Positions 38,945-50,961 of a stretch of DNA of 64,000 bases are shown here, in pieces (the first letter of the stretch is position 1; the number at the start of each line of letters is the position of its first letter). Below the pieces are notes generated by a model. The model searched no databases and had not been told where the DNA came from. It was given only the letters and a program-made list of their open reading frames with translations. Origin of the DNA: Capra hircus (taxonomy: Eukaryota; Chordata; Mammalia; Artiodactyla; Bovidae); assembly GCF_001704415.2 (NCBI RefSeq), contig NC_030820.1, positions 42,204,036 to 42,268,035 on the forward strand, in the 5' to 3' direction. The position numbers were made by a program, and so were the translations under genes.

Positions 38945-39320
38945 AGTCGCGTATATATGGAATCTATAAAGACGGTACTGATGAACTGATTTGCAGGGCA
39001 GGAATGGAGATGCAGACATAGAGAACAGACTTATGGATCCGGGGTGGAGGAGAGGGGAAGGAGAGAGGGACAGATGGAGAGAGTAGCATGGAAATATACA
39101 CACTACCACGTGTGAAATAGCCAGTGGGGATTTGCTGTATGACTCAGGGAACTCAAACCAGAGCTCTGTGACAACCTAGAGGGATGGGACGGGGTGGGAA
39201 GTGGGAGGGAGGGGATATACGTATACCTGCGGCTGATTCATGTTGCTGTGTGGGAGAAAACAACACAATTTTATTGGATAATAAAGCTATTATCCTTCAA
39301 TTAAAAACAATTTTTTAGAA
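38945..39320 (+). repeat. L1 3' UTR and tail
   Basis: Same family as 34545-34875, with tgtatgactcagggaactca and ctgattcatgttgctgtgtg. Confidence 0.7.
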
Positions 39321-39719
39321 AAAGAGGGAGAGAGAGCTCACAGATAAATATTGATAAGACCAATGATGAGGTCCAGTTTCTCTAGTTTATCCCCTCTGCG
39401 GTGGTCTCTATCCTTCCTGAGTCCATGCTAGACAAGCACAGCTAGCTTCCGCCCAGATAAACAGGAAGGAGAAAGGAGAGAGAGAGAGAGAAGGCAGCTA
39501 TGGGAGGAAATTAGTACTTACACAGATGAAAATAGCTGGTGATTCCACATTTTCACTGCAGGAGGAAGAACAGCTGCTCTTCCCACCCGAGAGCCCAGTG
39601 ACTTGTGAAAAGCTAAATACAGTGCTGGTTCAGAATCGAGCCTGTGCTAGCCTCAGTGTGAGCCCAAGTGCCAAGAATTAGACTATTTTTTAATGCAGTT
39701 ACCAAAAACCAAAAAAAGT

Positions 39720-39935
39720 GTAGCTAAAATGGGTGATTGATTCAACAAGGACCTACTATGTATCACAGGGAACCCTACTCAATATTCTGTAGGAATAACC
39801 TATATGGGAAAAGAATCTAAAAAGAGTGGATATATATGTGTAACTGAATCCCTTACTGTAAACCCTAAAACTAGTGCAATGTTGTAAATCAGCTATGCTC
39901 TAATATAAAATAAAAACTATATTTCAAAAAGATAC
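39720..39935 (+). repeat. L1 3' end
   Basis: Has gtatcacagggaaccctact and ends aaatcagctatgctctaata with an A-rich tail; closest to the copy at 16177-16400. Confidence 0.7.
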
Positions 39936-40194
39936 TAAAGATAAAATGAGTGATTTGCATTTTTTATTCCTAACTACAAAATTAAGATATGATCAAGTGC
40001 AGGGAAACATAAAAGAGAAGAAAAGGCTTAAGATTTTAAATGTTTATGAAAATGAAGTGTATGCATGGAAATGAAGCAAACGATACAGAACTACACACAC
40101 AGAATGAAAGTTCCCTATAGCCTTCCTGGAACCAACCAGAGCAAATGGTTTAGTTTTCCAGATTTTTCTGTGTGTATGTAACCAAATATGTGTG

Positions 40195-40408
40195 TTTATG
40201 TGGTTTAGTCGTGAACTCATGTCCAACTCTTGTGACACCATGGCCTGCAGCCCATGAGGTTCCTCTGCCCATGAGATTTCTTTCCCAGGACAAGAATACT
40301 GCAGTGGGTTGCCATTTCCTTCTCCAGGGGATCTTCCTAACTCAGGGATTGAACCCATGTCTCCTGCATTGCAGGCAGATTCTTTACCAACTAAGCTACC
40401 GGGGAGGG
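40195..40408 (-). repeat. Bov-A-type SINE
   Basis: Reversed full-length copy; B-box complement agggattgaacccatg at about 40345. Confidence 0.85.
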
Positions 40409-41137
40409 TATACATTTGTGGGGTGGGGGGAATTTTACAAAAATCTGATCATGATTTAATACTTTCTTTTGGGAGTTCACTTTCTTTTTTCTCATAACTA
40501 TATCTTGGACATCCTTCCATGCTAGTTCTTTATAGACAAACTGTATACTACAGAACTGCTACACAAGGTTTCACTGAGTAGGTATAATTGCAGGTGAATA
40601 CTTTAACCTTTAAATTTATCTAATAGCATTATAGTCATACCAAAAGGCAATTTCAGGGGCTTCAGTGTCATCGTACTCTCGTTGCACAAACACAGTGTTT
40701 GCCCTTTATCCATGTATCCTTCCTGCCTTTGTCCATCTGCACACACTTCTCATAACTTGTTCATTTAACCCAGAACTTCCCATGGAATCCCTGCTGCCGA
40801 GGGCTGCTGGGGGGCTGCCAGGTCCTAGGAAATGGGCATGACTAAACAAGCGAATGTGTCAAGACAACATGTCATTGCAAAACCCTCTGGTCACTGTGTC
40901 ATTTACAGTTAAATATAAGTAGGCCTTTTGTACACATTTTAAATACCTTCCTGAAAAAGCAAAAGGCTTTCATTTCTGTCAGATACTTTTATAAAGGGCA
41001 GAATTCCCGTTCCCTGTCCTGAGTCTGTTTTGTCACAGCATTTGGGAATCCCAGGGGCAGGGTGCGGAGGGCTCTGCTGGGTGTTGTGTCCGTTGGTTTG
41101 TGACAACATTTAGCCAACTGGTAACTTTACTTCAGGG

Positions 41138-41335
41138 TTTCCTGGTGGCTCACTGGTAAAGATTTTGCCTGCCAATGCAGGAGACATAAATTCAATCCCT
41201 GGATTGGGAAGATCCCCTAGAGAAGGACATGGCAACCCACTCCAGTATTCTTGCCTGGAAAATGGACTCCATGGACAGAGGAGCCTAGGGTACACTCCAT
41301 GGAGCTGCAAAGCACTGGACACAGTTGAGCAACTA
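41138..41335 (+). repeat. Bov-A-type SINE
   Basis: Reads gggtttcctggtggctcact to cactggacacagttgagcaa. Confidence 0.85.
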
Positions 41336-41474
41336 AACATTACCTCACTGTGCTCTCAATTCCTCTGGGGCCCGACAGGAAGTGGACTGTTTTTTCCTGC
41401 AAATCATCCGGGATACTGCTACCCTACAAGACTTGCCAAGTGTAGATGCCACAAACACATCACTATTTAAAAAT

Positions 41475-41960
41475 TAAGATGGGGTGAGGAATTGGGAGAC
41501 TGGGATCGACACACATATGCTACTGATACTATGTATAAAATAGATAACTAGTGAGAACCTACTGAACAGCACAGGAAACTCTACTCAGTGATCTGTGGTG
41601 ACCTAGATGGGAAAGAAATCCCCAAAAGAGCTAATATATGTACACATAGCTGATTCACTTTGCTTGTGCAGTAGAAACAAACACAATATTATAAAGCAGC
41701 TATGTTGTTGTTGTTTGCTTGCTAAGTTGTGCCGGACTCTCTGCGACCCCATGGACTGTAGCCTGCCAGGCTCCTCTGTCATGTGATTTCCCGGAACAAG
41801 AATACTGGAATGGGTTGCCATTCCCTTCTCCAGGGAATCTGCCCAACCCAGCGATCAAACCTGTGTCTCCTGCATTGGCAGGCAGATTCTTGCCTGCTGA
41901 GCCATCGGGGTAGCCCCCAAAGCAACTATACCCCAGTAAAAATTAATTTAAAAAAATAAA
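41475..41960 (+). repeat. L1 3' end split by a SINE
   Basis: L1 3' sequence at 41475-41700 resumes at 41918-41960 (ctataccccagtaaaaatta). The interruption is a reversed SINE at 41703-41917. Flanking aaagcagctat and aaagcaactat look like its diverged target-site duplication. Confidence 0.75.
41703..41917 (-). repeat. Bov-A-type SINE nested in L1
   Basis: Starts with reversed tail ttgttgttgtttgcttgc; B-box complement agcgatcaaacctgtg. Confidence 0.8.
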
Positions 41961-42671
41961 TAAAAATAAAGATAGAATCAGGGACTTGGATTATTATGAA
42001 AGCAGAGATGTGAAACTTCTAGCAGGTAATAAGTTTCATTCTTTTGCGGGAAAGTATGTGTCCCATGTTAAGGAATTAAATAGTTTATATATTTAGAAAA
42101 CTCAAGAACAGATTGATAAAAGAAATGTTCATCTGCTGGGGTATGGGGAAGTCATTCTGGCTTATCCCTGAGTTAACTCAAATTTTATGGTAACTAAAAT
42201 AGCCTCCTTATGGCCTATCAAACATACATTGTACATCTGCTTTAGTTATTAAAGAAAAGAACACACTGATCAGAAGTAAAGACAACCCATGACAAAAATA
42301 AAGATTAAATGCCCGTCTTCCTGGAACTAATGCTGGCCCTTCTTTGATGCTAAGACTCCCTTCTCTGGTGCCACGGCCGTCCTGACTCGCTGAGTACCTG
42401 CTGGTCTGTTGTTTGTTTTTCTCTGAAACCTCCTCCCCATATAAAATACACACCCAAATACCTCCCATCTCTCTGCAAACACACTGTTGCTACTGCAAAA
42501 ATCTCATTTTTACTCTTTTGAGACATTATGTCATTTAGGAGGGTCATTTCTCATTATATGACATTATATGTCACTTAATGACATTATATGTCATTTATTA
42601 ATAACTGGTTTATAGTTATAGCAGGCAGTTTATTAACATTAAATTTAGACCCAGCAGATCTGAGCGAGGGG
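41961..42671. other. Unassigned intergenic sequence
   Basis: AT-rich. A short tandem motif, tgacattatatgtcatt-like, occurs two to three times at 42557-42598. Nothing else was recognised. Confidence 0.5.
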
Positions 42672-43292
42672 GCGTGGAGGCAGCAAGGCAGGAGGGAATG
42701 AAGAGCCCTCTGGTCAAGCCCTCTGGTCAAACCCCCTGTGTCCAGACACAGGTTGCTGGCCAAAGGAGGCCCCACCAGTCCTTCTTAGAGTCCTCCACCG
42801 AGCCCTCATCATCCTGTGCACCTCCCAGGCCATGGTCCTCTGCTTCGTCTCCATCTGTGGTGGCAACGGCTCCTGGCCGACGACCTCCTGTTCAGACTGT
42901 GGTACTTCTGCACTGGCTCCAACCAGACTGGGCTGCGTTTCCTCTGAGACCCAAGTCAGGCCCATGTGCCCAGGCTGGCCTCAGATATGCTGGTGGCCTG
43001 CAGCGTGGCCACCTTGGCAGTGGTGGTCATCGTCTTTTTCCTGGGGCTCCTCATAGTGTCCCAGGTGTGCAGGGACCTCCCCTCCCTCTTGCTTGTCTTG
43101 TTTGCCCTCTCCTTCATGGGCCTCCTGAGTTTCTTGACCTTCTCAGGAGCCAGGTCACACTCATGGGCCTCACCCTGATGTTCTGAGTGACTCCATGGCC
43201 TCCTTCCTCCCCTTTCTGAACCCTTGCATGTCAATAGCATCACCCACATCGACAGCATCATGCATCCCTGGGGCCTGCCTACAAAAGTTTAG
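42672..43292 (+). pseudogene. TMEM37: TMEM37 retrocopy (processed pseudogene)
   Basis: TMEM37 is a small four-helix membrane protein related to voltage-gated calcium-channel gamma subunits. Pieces appear in protein order but in changing frames: VQTQVAGQRRPHQSFLES (about 42737-42790), VSICGGNGSW (about 42850), LFRLWYFCTGSNQT (about 42890), [20 protein letters not shown] (about 42960-43020), [24 protein letters not shown] (about 43140-43186) and NSITH with a TAG stop at 43290-43292. At least three frameshifts break it. The whole coding length is continuous with no introns, which fits a retrocopy; the gene itself lies on another chromosome. Identification is from memory of the human protein. A SINE follows 60 bases later. 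Confidence 0.85.
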
Positions 43293-43351
43293 GGTCCCCT
43301 CCAAGGACATCAAGTTCTACCAGAAAGTGTGGTCAATATGAGACTTTTCCA

Positions 43352-43449
43352 GACTTTCCTGCTGGTCCAGGGGTTAAGACTCTCTGTGCTTTCAATGCAG
43401 GGGGCATGGGTTCAATCTATGGTTGGGGAACTTAGATCCCACATGCCAC
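43352..43449 (+). repeat. Bov-tA-type SINE
   Basis: Reads actttcctgctggtccaggg with ggttcaatctatggttgggg; truncated where the reversed BovB begins. Confidence 0.75.
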
Positions 43450-44815
43450 AGTCCAGTTCAGTTCAGTTGCTCAGTTATGTCCAACTCTTTGCGACTCCAT
43501 GAACTGCAGCACGCCAGGCCTCCCTGTTCATCACCAACTCCCGGCGTTCACTCAAACTCATGTCCATCGAGCTGGTGATGCCATCCAGCCATCTCATCCT
43601 CTGTTGTCCCCTTCTCCTCGTGCCCCCAATCCCTCCCAGCATCAGGGTCTTTTCCAGTCTCGCATGAGGTGGCAAAGGATTGGAGTTTCAGCTTCAGCAT
43701 CAGCATCAGTCCTTCCAAAGAAAACCCAGGACTGATCTCCTTCAGAATGGACTGGTTGGATCTCCTTGCAGTCCAAGGGACTCTCAAGAGTCTTCTCCAA
43801 CACCACAGTTCAAAAGCATCAATTCTTCAGTGCTCAGCTTTCTTCACAGTCCAACTCTCACATCCATACATGACCACAGGAAAAACCATAGCCTTGACTA
43901 GACGGACCTTTGTTGGCAAAGTAATGTCTCTGCTTTTGAATATACTATCTAGGTTGGTCATAACTTTCTTTCCAAAGAGTAAGCGTCTTTCAATCTCATG
44001 ACTGCCATCACCATCTGCAGTGATTTTGGAGCCCCCCCAAAATAAAGTCTGACACTGTTTCCACTGTTTCCCCATCTATTTCCCATGAAGTGATGGGGCC
44101 AGATGCCATGATCTTTGTTTTCTGAATGTTGAGCTTTAAGCCAACTTTTTCACTCTCCTTTTTCACTTTCATCAAGAGGCTTTTTACTTCCTCTTCACTT
44201 TCTGCCATAAGGGTGGTGTCATCTGCATATCTGAGGTTATTGATATTTCTCCTGGCAATCTTGATTCCAGCTTGTGCTTCTTCCAGCCCAGCGTTCCTCA
44301 TGATGTACTCTGCATATTAAATTAACTTGCAAATTAACTCTGCAAGTTAAATAAGCAGGGTGACAATATACAGCCTTGATGTACTCCTTTTCCTATTTGG
44401 AACCAGTCTGTTGTTCCATGTCCAGTTCTAACTGTTGCTTCCTGACCTGCATACAGGTTTCTCAAGAGGCAGGACAGGTGGTATGGTATTCCCATCTCTT
44501 TCAGAATTTTACACAGTTTATTGTGATCCACGCAATCAAAGGCTTTGGCATAGTCAAAAAAGCAGAAATAGATGTTTTTCTGGAACTCTCTTGCTTTTTT
44601 GACGATCCAGCGTATGTTGGCAATTTAATCTCTGGTTCCTCTGCCTTTTCTAAAACCAGCTTGAACATCTGGAAGTTCGCGGTTCACATATTGCTGAAGC
44701 CTGGCTTGGAGAATTTTGAGCATTACCTTACTAGCGTGTGAGATGAGTGCAATTGTGCGGTAGTTTGAGCATTCTTTGGCATTGCCTTTCTTTGGGCCAC
44801 ATAGTGCAGGAAAAA
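43450..44815 (-). mobile_element. BovB 3' half, minus strand
   Basis: Reverse-strand frames give KKGNAKECSNYRTIALISHA (about 44790), QGCILSPCLFNLQ (about 44340), RYADDTTLMAESEEEVKSLL (about 44200) and the 3' end at 43450. Frameshifts break the reading. The 5' half is missing, as is usual for truncated LINE insertions. Confidence 0.92.
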
Positions 44816-45007
44816 AGATTAGATTTTGCCAACATGTGACATTCAAATTGCTGCCTCTTGGCCTTGCGGTGGTTGGGCCAGTGGCCCAGGGGCCTTTGTA
44901 GCTGGTCTGAAGCCCAGAGGTTAGGTGGTGCCTCCAGCAGCACCAGCTTAGTCATGACTGGGTTTTACAAGAGTAAACATATATTAAAATCTAAAAAATA
45001 AATTTAA
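44816..45007. other. Spacer between inverted BovB copies
   Basis: About 190 bases that do not match BovB, ending in an A-rich stretch with AATAAATTT near 44997. Its origin was not recognised. Confidence 0.5.
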
Positions 45008-46062
45008 AGTATGAAGCCTTTGACTGTATAGATCACAACAAACTGTGGGAAATTCTTCTGGAATACCAGACCACCTGACTTCCCTCCTGAGAAATCTGTA
45101 TGCAGGTCAGGAAGCAACAGTTAGAACTGGAGATGGAACAACAGACTGGTTCCAAATAAGGAAAGGAGTATGTCAAGGCTGTATATTGTCACCCTGCTTA
45201 TTTAACTTATATGCAGAGTACATCATTTGAAATGCCAGGCTGGATGAAGCACAACCTGGAATCAAGATTGCCAGGAGAAATATCAATAACCTTGGATACC
45301 CAGATGACACCACCCTTATGGTAGAAAGCAAAAAAGGACTAAAGAGCCTCCCGATGAAAGTGAAAGAGTAGAGTGAAAAAGTTAGCTTGAAACTCAACAT
45401 TCAAAATACTAAGATCATGGCATCCGGTCCCATCACTTCATGGCAAATACATGGGGGAACAATAGAAACAGTGAGAGTTTATTTTGGGGGGCTCCAAAAT
45501 CACTGCGGATGATGACTGCAGCCGTGAAATTAAAAGACACTTACTCCTTGGAAGAAAAGCTATGACCAACCTAGACAGCATATTAAAAAGCAGATGTTAC
45601 TTTACCAACAAAGGTCCATCTAGTCAAAGCTATGGTTTTTCCAGTATAGTTTATATATAGTTTTTCTTGAACTATAAAGAAAGCTGAGCGCCAAAGAATT
45701 GATGCTTTTGAACTGTGGTGTTGGAGAAGACTCTTTAGACTCCCCTGGACAGCAAGGAGATCCAACCAGTCCAATCTAAAGGAAATCAGTCCTAAATATT
45801 CATTGGAGCTGATACTCCAATACTTTGGCCACCTGTTGTGAAGAACTGACTCATTGGAAAAGACCCTGATGCTGGGAAAGATTGAAGGCGGGAGAAGGGG
45901 ACGACAGAGGATGAGGTGGTTGAATGGCATCACCGACTCGATGGACATGAGTTTGAGTAAGTTCCTGGAGTTGGTGATGGACAGGGAGGCCTGGTGTGCT
46001 GCAGTCCATGGGGTTGCAAAGAGTCAGACACAGCTGAGTGGCTGTACTGAACTGAACTGATG
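45008..46062 (+). mobile_element. BovB 3' end, plus strand
   Basis: Starts within the reverse transcriptase (YEAFDCIDHNKLW-like), continues through QGCILSPCLFNLYAEY and a damaged YADD region (YPDDTTLMVESK), and ends with the normal 3' tail. It shares roughly 1.05 kb with the opposite-strand copy at 43450-44540. Confidence 0.9.
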
Positions 46063-46352
46063 AATCCTATCCTGCCACTAACCAGGTGTTTACCTTGGCC
46101 AAATACCAACCTCCCTGAGTCTATTTCCTTATTGGTACAGCAGACCTAGTAATTCCTGTGTTATGTAGTAATCATGAGGGCTAAGTGAATCAGCTTATGG
46201 TGAGTACTGGCCAGTGCCCGGCCAAAGCAGAAGCACAAAGCAGTGGCTTGGATCTTTGTCAGACACCTTGAAAGAACGGACAGGTGGAAGAGGATTCATG
46301 GGGAAGAGAAGCAGGGGTCTGCTATTAATTAAAGGAAAGATTTGCTTGGCAT

Positions 46353-46560
46353 GGGGGCTTCTCCAACGGTTCAGCGGGAAAAGAGTCTGCATGCCGTGCA
46401 GGAGACACAGGAGATGTGGGTTCAATTCCTGGGTCGGGAAGATCCCCTGGAGCAGAAAATGGCAACCCAGTCCAGTATTCTTGCCTGGAGAATCCCATGG
46501 ACAGAGGAGCCTGGCAGGCTGCATTCCATGGGGTCACAAAGAGTCAGACACGACTGAGCA
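46353..46560 (+). repeat. Bov-A-type SINE
   Basis: Has ggggcttctccaacggttca with gggttcaattcctgggtcgg and ends cagacacgactgagcac. Confidence 0.85.
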
Positions 46561-47394
46561 CATGGCACTGCTTGGCCTCAGAAAGGGCCCTTAATGGGTA
46601 GGAAAGCCTAACACAAGGGGAAATGGGGGGCGCCGATGCCTTACCTGTTGTAAGTGTTCTGAACCTTCAGGGAGCACCCCTGTGTTAACTCCTAGGCCAC
46701 ATCTGCCATCAAGTTCTGCTTGATTCCATCGTCAGGGACATCCAGGGAGTGGCCCCTCGCCTCCTCCATCCCCACCCTCCGCAGTGCTCAGCCCAGACCT
46801 GATGGATAGGACTGCCCAGGGACCCTCAGACACAAAATGAGGTGCTCTGTGCAATGGATAGAAACCTTGTGCCTCGTAGGGTGGCAGTTCACACCCAGAG
46901 GAGAATGTACTTTGTACACTCTCCTTCACCCATACAAGGGCAGCTTTGTCCTGCCCAGGAATCGCACTGCCTCCCCTGATGCTGTGCAACCTCCCTGATG
47001 GGGTAGTGGACGTAGGGTCCTTGGAGCACAGCCCTGCCTCCAGACAAGCAAGCTCTAAACAACTCCCGCAGCACGGCTGGCCCTGCAGTGAAGGCCTGTC
47101 TGCCTGGTGAGCAGCACTAGCCTTCCTGTAAACTGGAAGGAAACGGAACCATGGGTCCCTGCACACAGCTGCGCTCGGCTCCATTGCTCAAAGCATCTGT
47201 CTCCCCAGAGGAAATCTGTGCCCAGACGGCTCTCCAGACTCTACCTGACACTTAATCACCACTCCTCCTCCTCCGCTGATCTGACTCCTCTATGTGTTGT
47301 TTAACTTACCTACAATTTCGTAGGCATTTTTGTTTTGTTTTTCATAGAGGTGAAATTCACATTATGTGAAATTAAGCATCTTATTTATTTATAT

Positions 47395-47500
47395 ATATTT
47401 ATTTATTTGGCTGTGCCAGGTCATAGTTGCAGCACATGGGATCTTTAGTTGTGGCAGGTGAGACCTAGCTCCCTGACCAGGGATCAAACCCGGGAGCAGA
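47395..47500 (-). repeat. tRNA-derived SINE (old)
   Basis: Reversed; B-box complement gaccagggatcaaacccggg at about 47475. Confidence 0.65.
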
Positions 47501-47780
47501 ATTGCTGGGTAATTCTGTTTACATTTTGAGGACCTGCCAAGCTGTTTTCCACAGTGGCTGCACCATCTTACATTTCTGCCAGCAACGTATGAGGGCTCCT
47601 GTGTCTCCACCGCCTTTGCTTCACTTTTCAATGCAGCAACCATCCTCACGGGTGTGTTCTGGTATCTCATGATTTTGATTTGCATTGCCCTCATGACTAG
47701 TGATGCTGAGCATCTTTTCACGGGCTTGTTAGCCCCATGTATATCTTCTTTGGAAGAATGTCTATTCAAGTCCTTTGCTC
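47500..47780. repeat. L1-like remnant
   Basis: Wording such as agctgttttccacagtggct, gcattgccctcatgactag and gaatgtctattcaagtcctt is typical of old mammalian L1 elements. The subfamily was not determined. Confidence 0.6.
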
Positions 47781-48612
47781 ATTTTTAAAAAACTGAGTCT
47801 TCTGTCTTTTTATTGTTGCGTGGAGAGTATTATTTACACACCCTGGAGGCATTCATATGTCTTTATTGCTGCTCTTAACACATTTCAATCTCTTACCTGT
47901 TTACCTCCTCTGCCAGGTAGAGAGAACCTGAAGAGCAGGGCCTATGCCTTATATATATAAAAAAAATCCTCTAATTCCTGGGGCTTAAATAAGCTATCAT
48001 GAACATATAACATGAGTTTACACCTGTATATATAGAGAATGTTTCTGGAAAGACGTGTAAGAAAGTTAAGAGAGGGGCGTGGAGGTCTGGAGCAGAAAGA
48101 ACAGATGCTACTTTCCACTGTCTACTCAAGTCTTATTTGACTATTTTTTATAACTATGTGTGTTATCTTTAAATCAAAAATTAATAAAAATATATACCAC
48201 TGGCTTTTTAAGGGTGAACTGCAGTGTAAGTGTTCTGACACCATAGAAATGCTGGGCTCTAAGGTCCACACCCGACAAGTTCTCCTGCCCACCAGCTGAG
48301 CTGCAGAGTTGGTCAAAGCCAGGTCCACGTGTCACAGGAAGAGAGGGACACTCCTTATGCAACACAGGGTCCCCACGTGCCTCCTACCTGGGGACTGGTG
48401 CCTGTGACCTCAATATGCACATAAAGCTATCTGACCAACATCATCTTCAGAGCAGTTTTCCAGAATGCAGCTGGGTGAGCAACAGGAAGGGGGTCCCTCG
48501 CTGTGTCCATGGCCTCTATCCACATCCCAGGCCCTGGTACTCTGCATCTTGAAGTGAACAAAGACCCAAAAGAGGAAGAGCCCTGAGAAACCCACCACCT
48601 GATAGTGCTAGG

Positions 48613-48702
48613 AGGACAGGGACAGACAGAGAGAGAAACAGAGAGACAGAGAGATAGAGAAAGAAATAGAAATATAAACAGGGAGACACAGAGAGACAGT
48701 TA
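48613..48702. repeat. GA/CAGA-rich simple repeat
   Basis: Imperfect gaga, caga and gata units on the plus strand. Confidence 0.8.
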
Positions 48703-49747
48703 ACCATACTTCAAAAAAGAAAAGCTTAAAACATGCACATCCCCTGTAGGCCAAGCACTCCTCTCTAGTTTGCCTTAACCTTCATCATTCCCTATTTTTA
48801 ATATCCCAACACACTTCACTTATTACTTGCAGCTCTACAAACTTCCGCCGTATTACTCCTGAAATCTGAAAAACAATAAACTTGGAGATACAACATCAAT
48901 ATGCGTAAGCTAAGAAAATAATATTATTTTTGTTTCATGGGAAAAAAATTAAAACACACACACAATGTTAATGGGATTCCACTGCCAGAGAAATATAATT
49001 AACTGACAGATGGGGGTTAGAGGTGCAAGCTACCTAGACTTTCTTAGGCGTGGGTTTCTTCATCCATAAAATGGGGAGCTTTTGTGGGCCCTCCCAAGTC
49101 TTTCCCCATCTGTCCTAGAACGCGGTGACTCTATAATGTTTGAAGAAGGTGGGGCCATCAGTATCAGAGACCTGAAAGCTTTATAATTGAACAGAAATGA
49201 GATAAACATGATCACAAGCTCATCTGAGTGTGAAAGATGGCAAGAATGAAATGACTTCAGCTCAGATTCACAGATAGACACATCAACACAGACCCCTGTC
49301 CTTGTCTGGAAGCTGCTTTTATTTCCACAGAAGAGGAAAGGTCCAGTTGTTTTTTGATATGCACGGATAGCCAGTAAACCCCTGTGGCCATAAAAACCAG
49401 AGGAACCAGTGAGACCACGGTGCGCCCCATCGCTGCCAGGACATGTGACTGGTGGTCACTTCGAACCAGCAGTGCTGTGTGGAGAGGGGGAGGGGCCCAG
49501 GAAGCGTCTACCATCCTTCCAGAGCATCAGCCAAAAGATAGTCCTCCCTTAATCGCAGTTTTCTCAGCCGACAAACGCCATTCAGATTCTTTCTATGTTC
49601 TAAAGTGAACATGCTACATTTTATTTTTGTAAAATGATACTCTATCCCAAAGCACTTAAAAAACTTTTTATTTACTATTATTACTATTGGTTTTAGTATA
49701 CTTTATGTTTTAGAACAGTTTCAGGTTCACAGCAAAACCGGGTGGAA

Positions 49748-49882
49748 GAGGACTTCCCTGGTGGTCCGGTGGCTAAGCCTCCACCGTCCCTGTGCAGGGG
49801 GCTCAGCTTCAATCCCCAGTCAGGGGACTAGAACCCACATGCCACAGCTAAGACCCAGAACAGCCAAATAAAGAAATAAAAT
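49748..49882 (+). repeat. Bov-tA-type SINE
   Basis: Reads gaggacttccctggtggtcc with gcttcaatccccagtcaggg, and an AAATAAAGAAATAAAATAA tail. Confidence 0.8.
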
Positions 49883-50579
49883 AATTAATTGTTAAAAATT
49901 GGGTGGAAGATACAGGGATTTCCCATACACCCCTCACCTCCCCCACTCTGGGCACCCTGCCCAGAATCCCTTTTGTTTGATTGTGGCATGTTTGTATGCC
50001 TGGTGTGCCAGAATCAGGGCCTGTCTGACTCAACTGCCTGCCTTTGTGTAACGGAGCGGGGAGACCTCTAGCCAGCTCTGTTTTCACCCCTGCTCACAAC
50101 CTGGTCTTTGAGGTCCCCTGACTTCTTGTCTTTTTTGGAGTCTTCTAGCCTGAATGAATTTGCTTCTTAATGCCTTACCTCTGTGTAGGCTCTGATGTTT
50201 CGGCTTCCTCTGGTCTGTTAAGTCAGTCAGGTTTGCCCATCTGCTTTCCATTCTTCAAAATTCCATCAGCTTCTTTCAACAGCTAATCTCTTTTTCTATT
50301 CTCTTTGAACTTATGGGTTTATATCCTTTTTTATTCCTTTAATGCCCTTGTAGCAAACTTTGAGGAAGGAATCAAATTAAAGGCATGTGTTCAATCTGTG
50401 AAATCTCATCTCAGGTTCCTCCTTCTATTTTATTATTGTGTCCCCTACTCTGCTCCCCTGTAACAGAGAACAACCCTGACTCCATATTGGATCTATTCCT
50501 TTAGTTCTCGCTCTGTGCTTTGTTGCCTGAACTTAGTCATGTTGGCTCTGCATCTTTGTAAAAGAACATTGCCTGTTGT
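49883..50579. other. Unassigned intergenic sequence
   Basis: No gene or clear repeat was recognised; composition changes from GC-moderate to T-rich toward 50300. Confidence 0.4.
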
Positions 50580-50695
50580 TGTTGCTCATTTGCTAAGTCG
50601 TGTCGGACTCTGCAACTCCATGGACTGCAGCATGCCAGGCTCCTCTGTCCTCCACTGTCTCCCAGGAGTTTGCTCAAAATTCATGTCCCTTGCGT
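50580..50695 (-). repeat. BovB extreme 3' end
   Basis: Reversed gttgctcatttgctaagtcg to ggagtttgctcaaaattcat. Confidence 0.75.
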
Positions 50696-50961
50696 CCATG
50701 ATGCTAAGAGGATGTTGCCTGTAGCCAGAAATTTATAGGATAGCTCATTCTCAAGATCCTAACATTTAAAGGTGTAACACTTTCCTTTCATAGATAAGAA
50801 GTTGCAGAACAGACAATAACATTTGTCTTGTTGGAGGTTTATAGCAACATTGTGACCAAGACCTTACATGGACAGCTGCAAGAACAAAGGATTCTGCCAC
50901 CAAGACGTTAGCAACAACCAGTCACAGCAACTCCCCTGCCCTTTTTAGTATAAAAGGAGCC

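Larger units (their letters stand above)
46561..49747. other. Intergenic, little recognised
   Basis: Contains a reversed SINE (47395-47500), an L1-like stretch (47500-47780) and a GA/CAGA-rich simple repeat at 48613-48702. Open frames at 46732-47184 and 49257-49514 (both minus) match no family I recognise. Confidence 0.5.

Noticed and set aside
46732..47184. 150-codon minus-strand open frame
   Set aside because: No recognisable domain; length is within chance expectation for this GC content.
49257..49514. Minus-strand frame with a hydrophobic stretch (VVSLVPLVFMATGVYWL)
   Set aside because: Looks like a small membrane protein, but I recognise no family and see no supporting gene structure.
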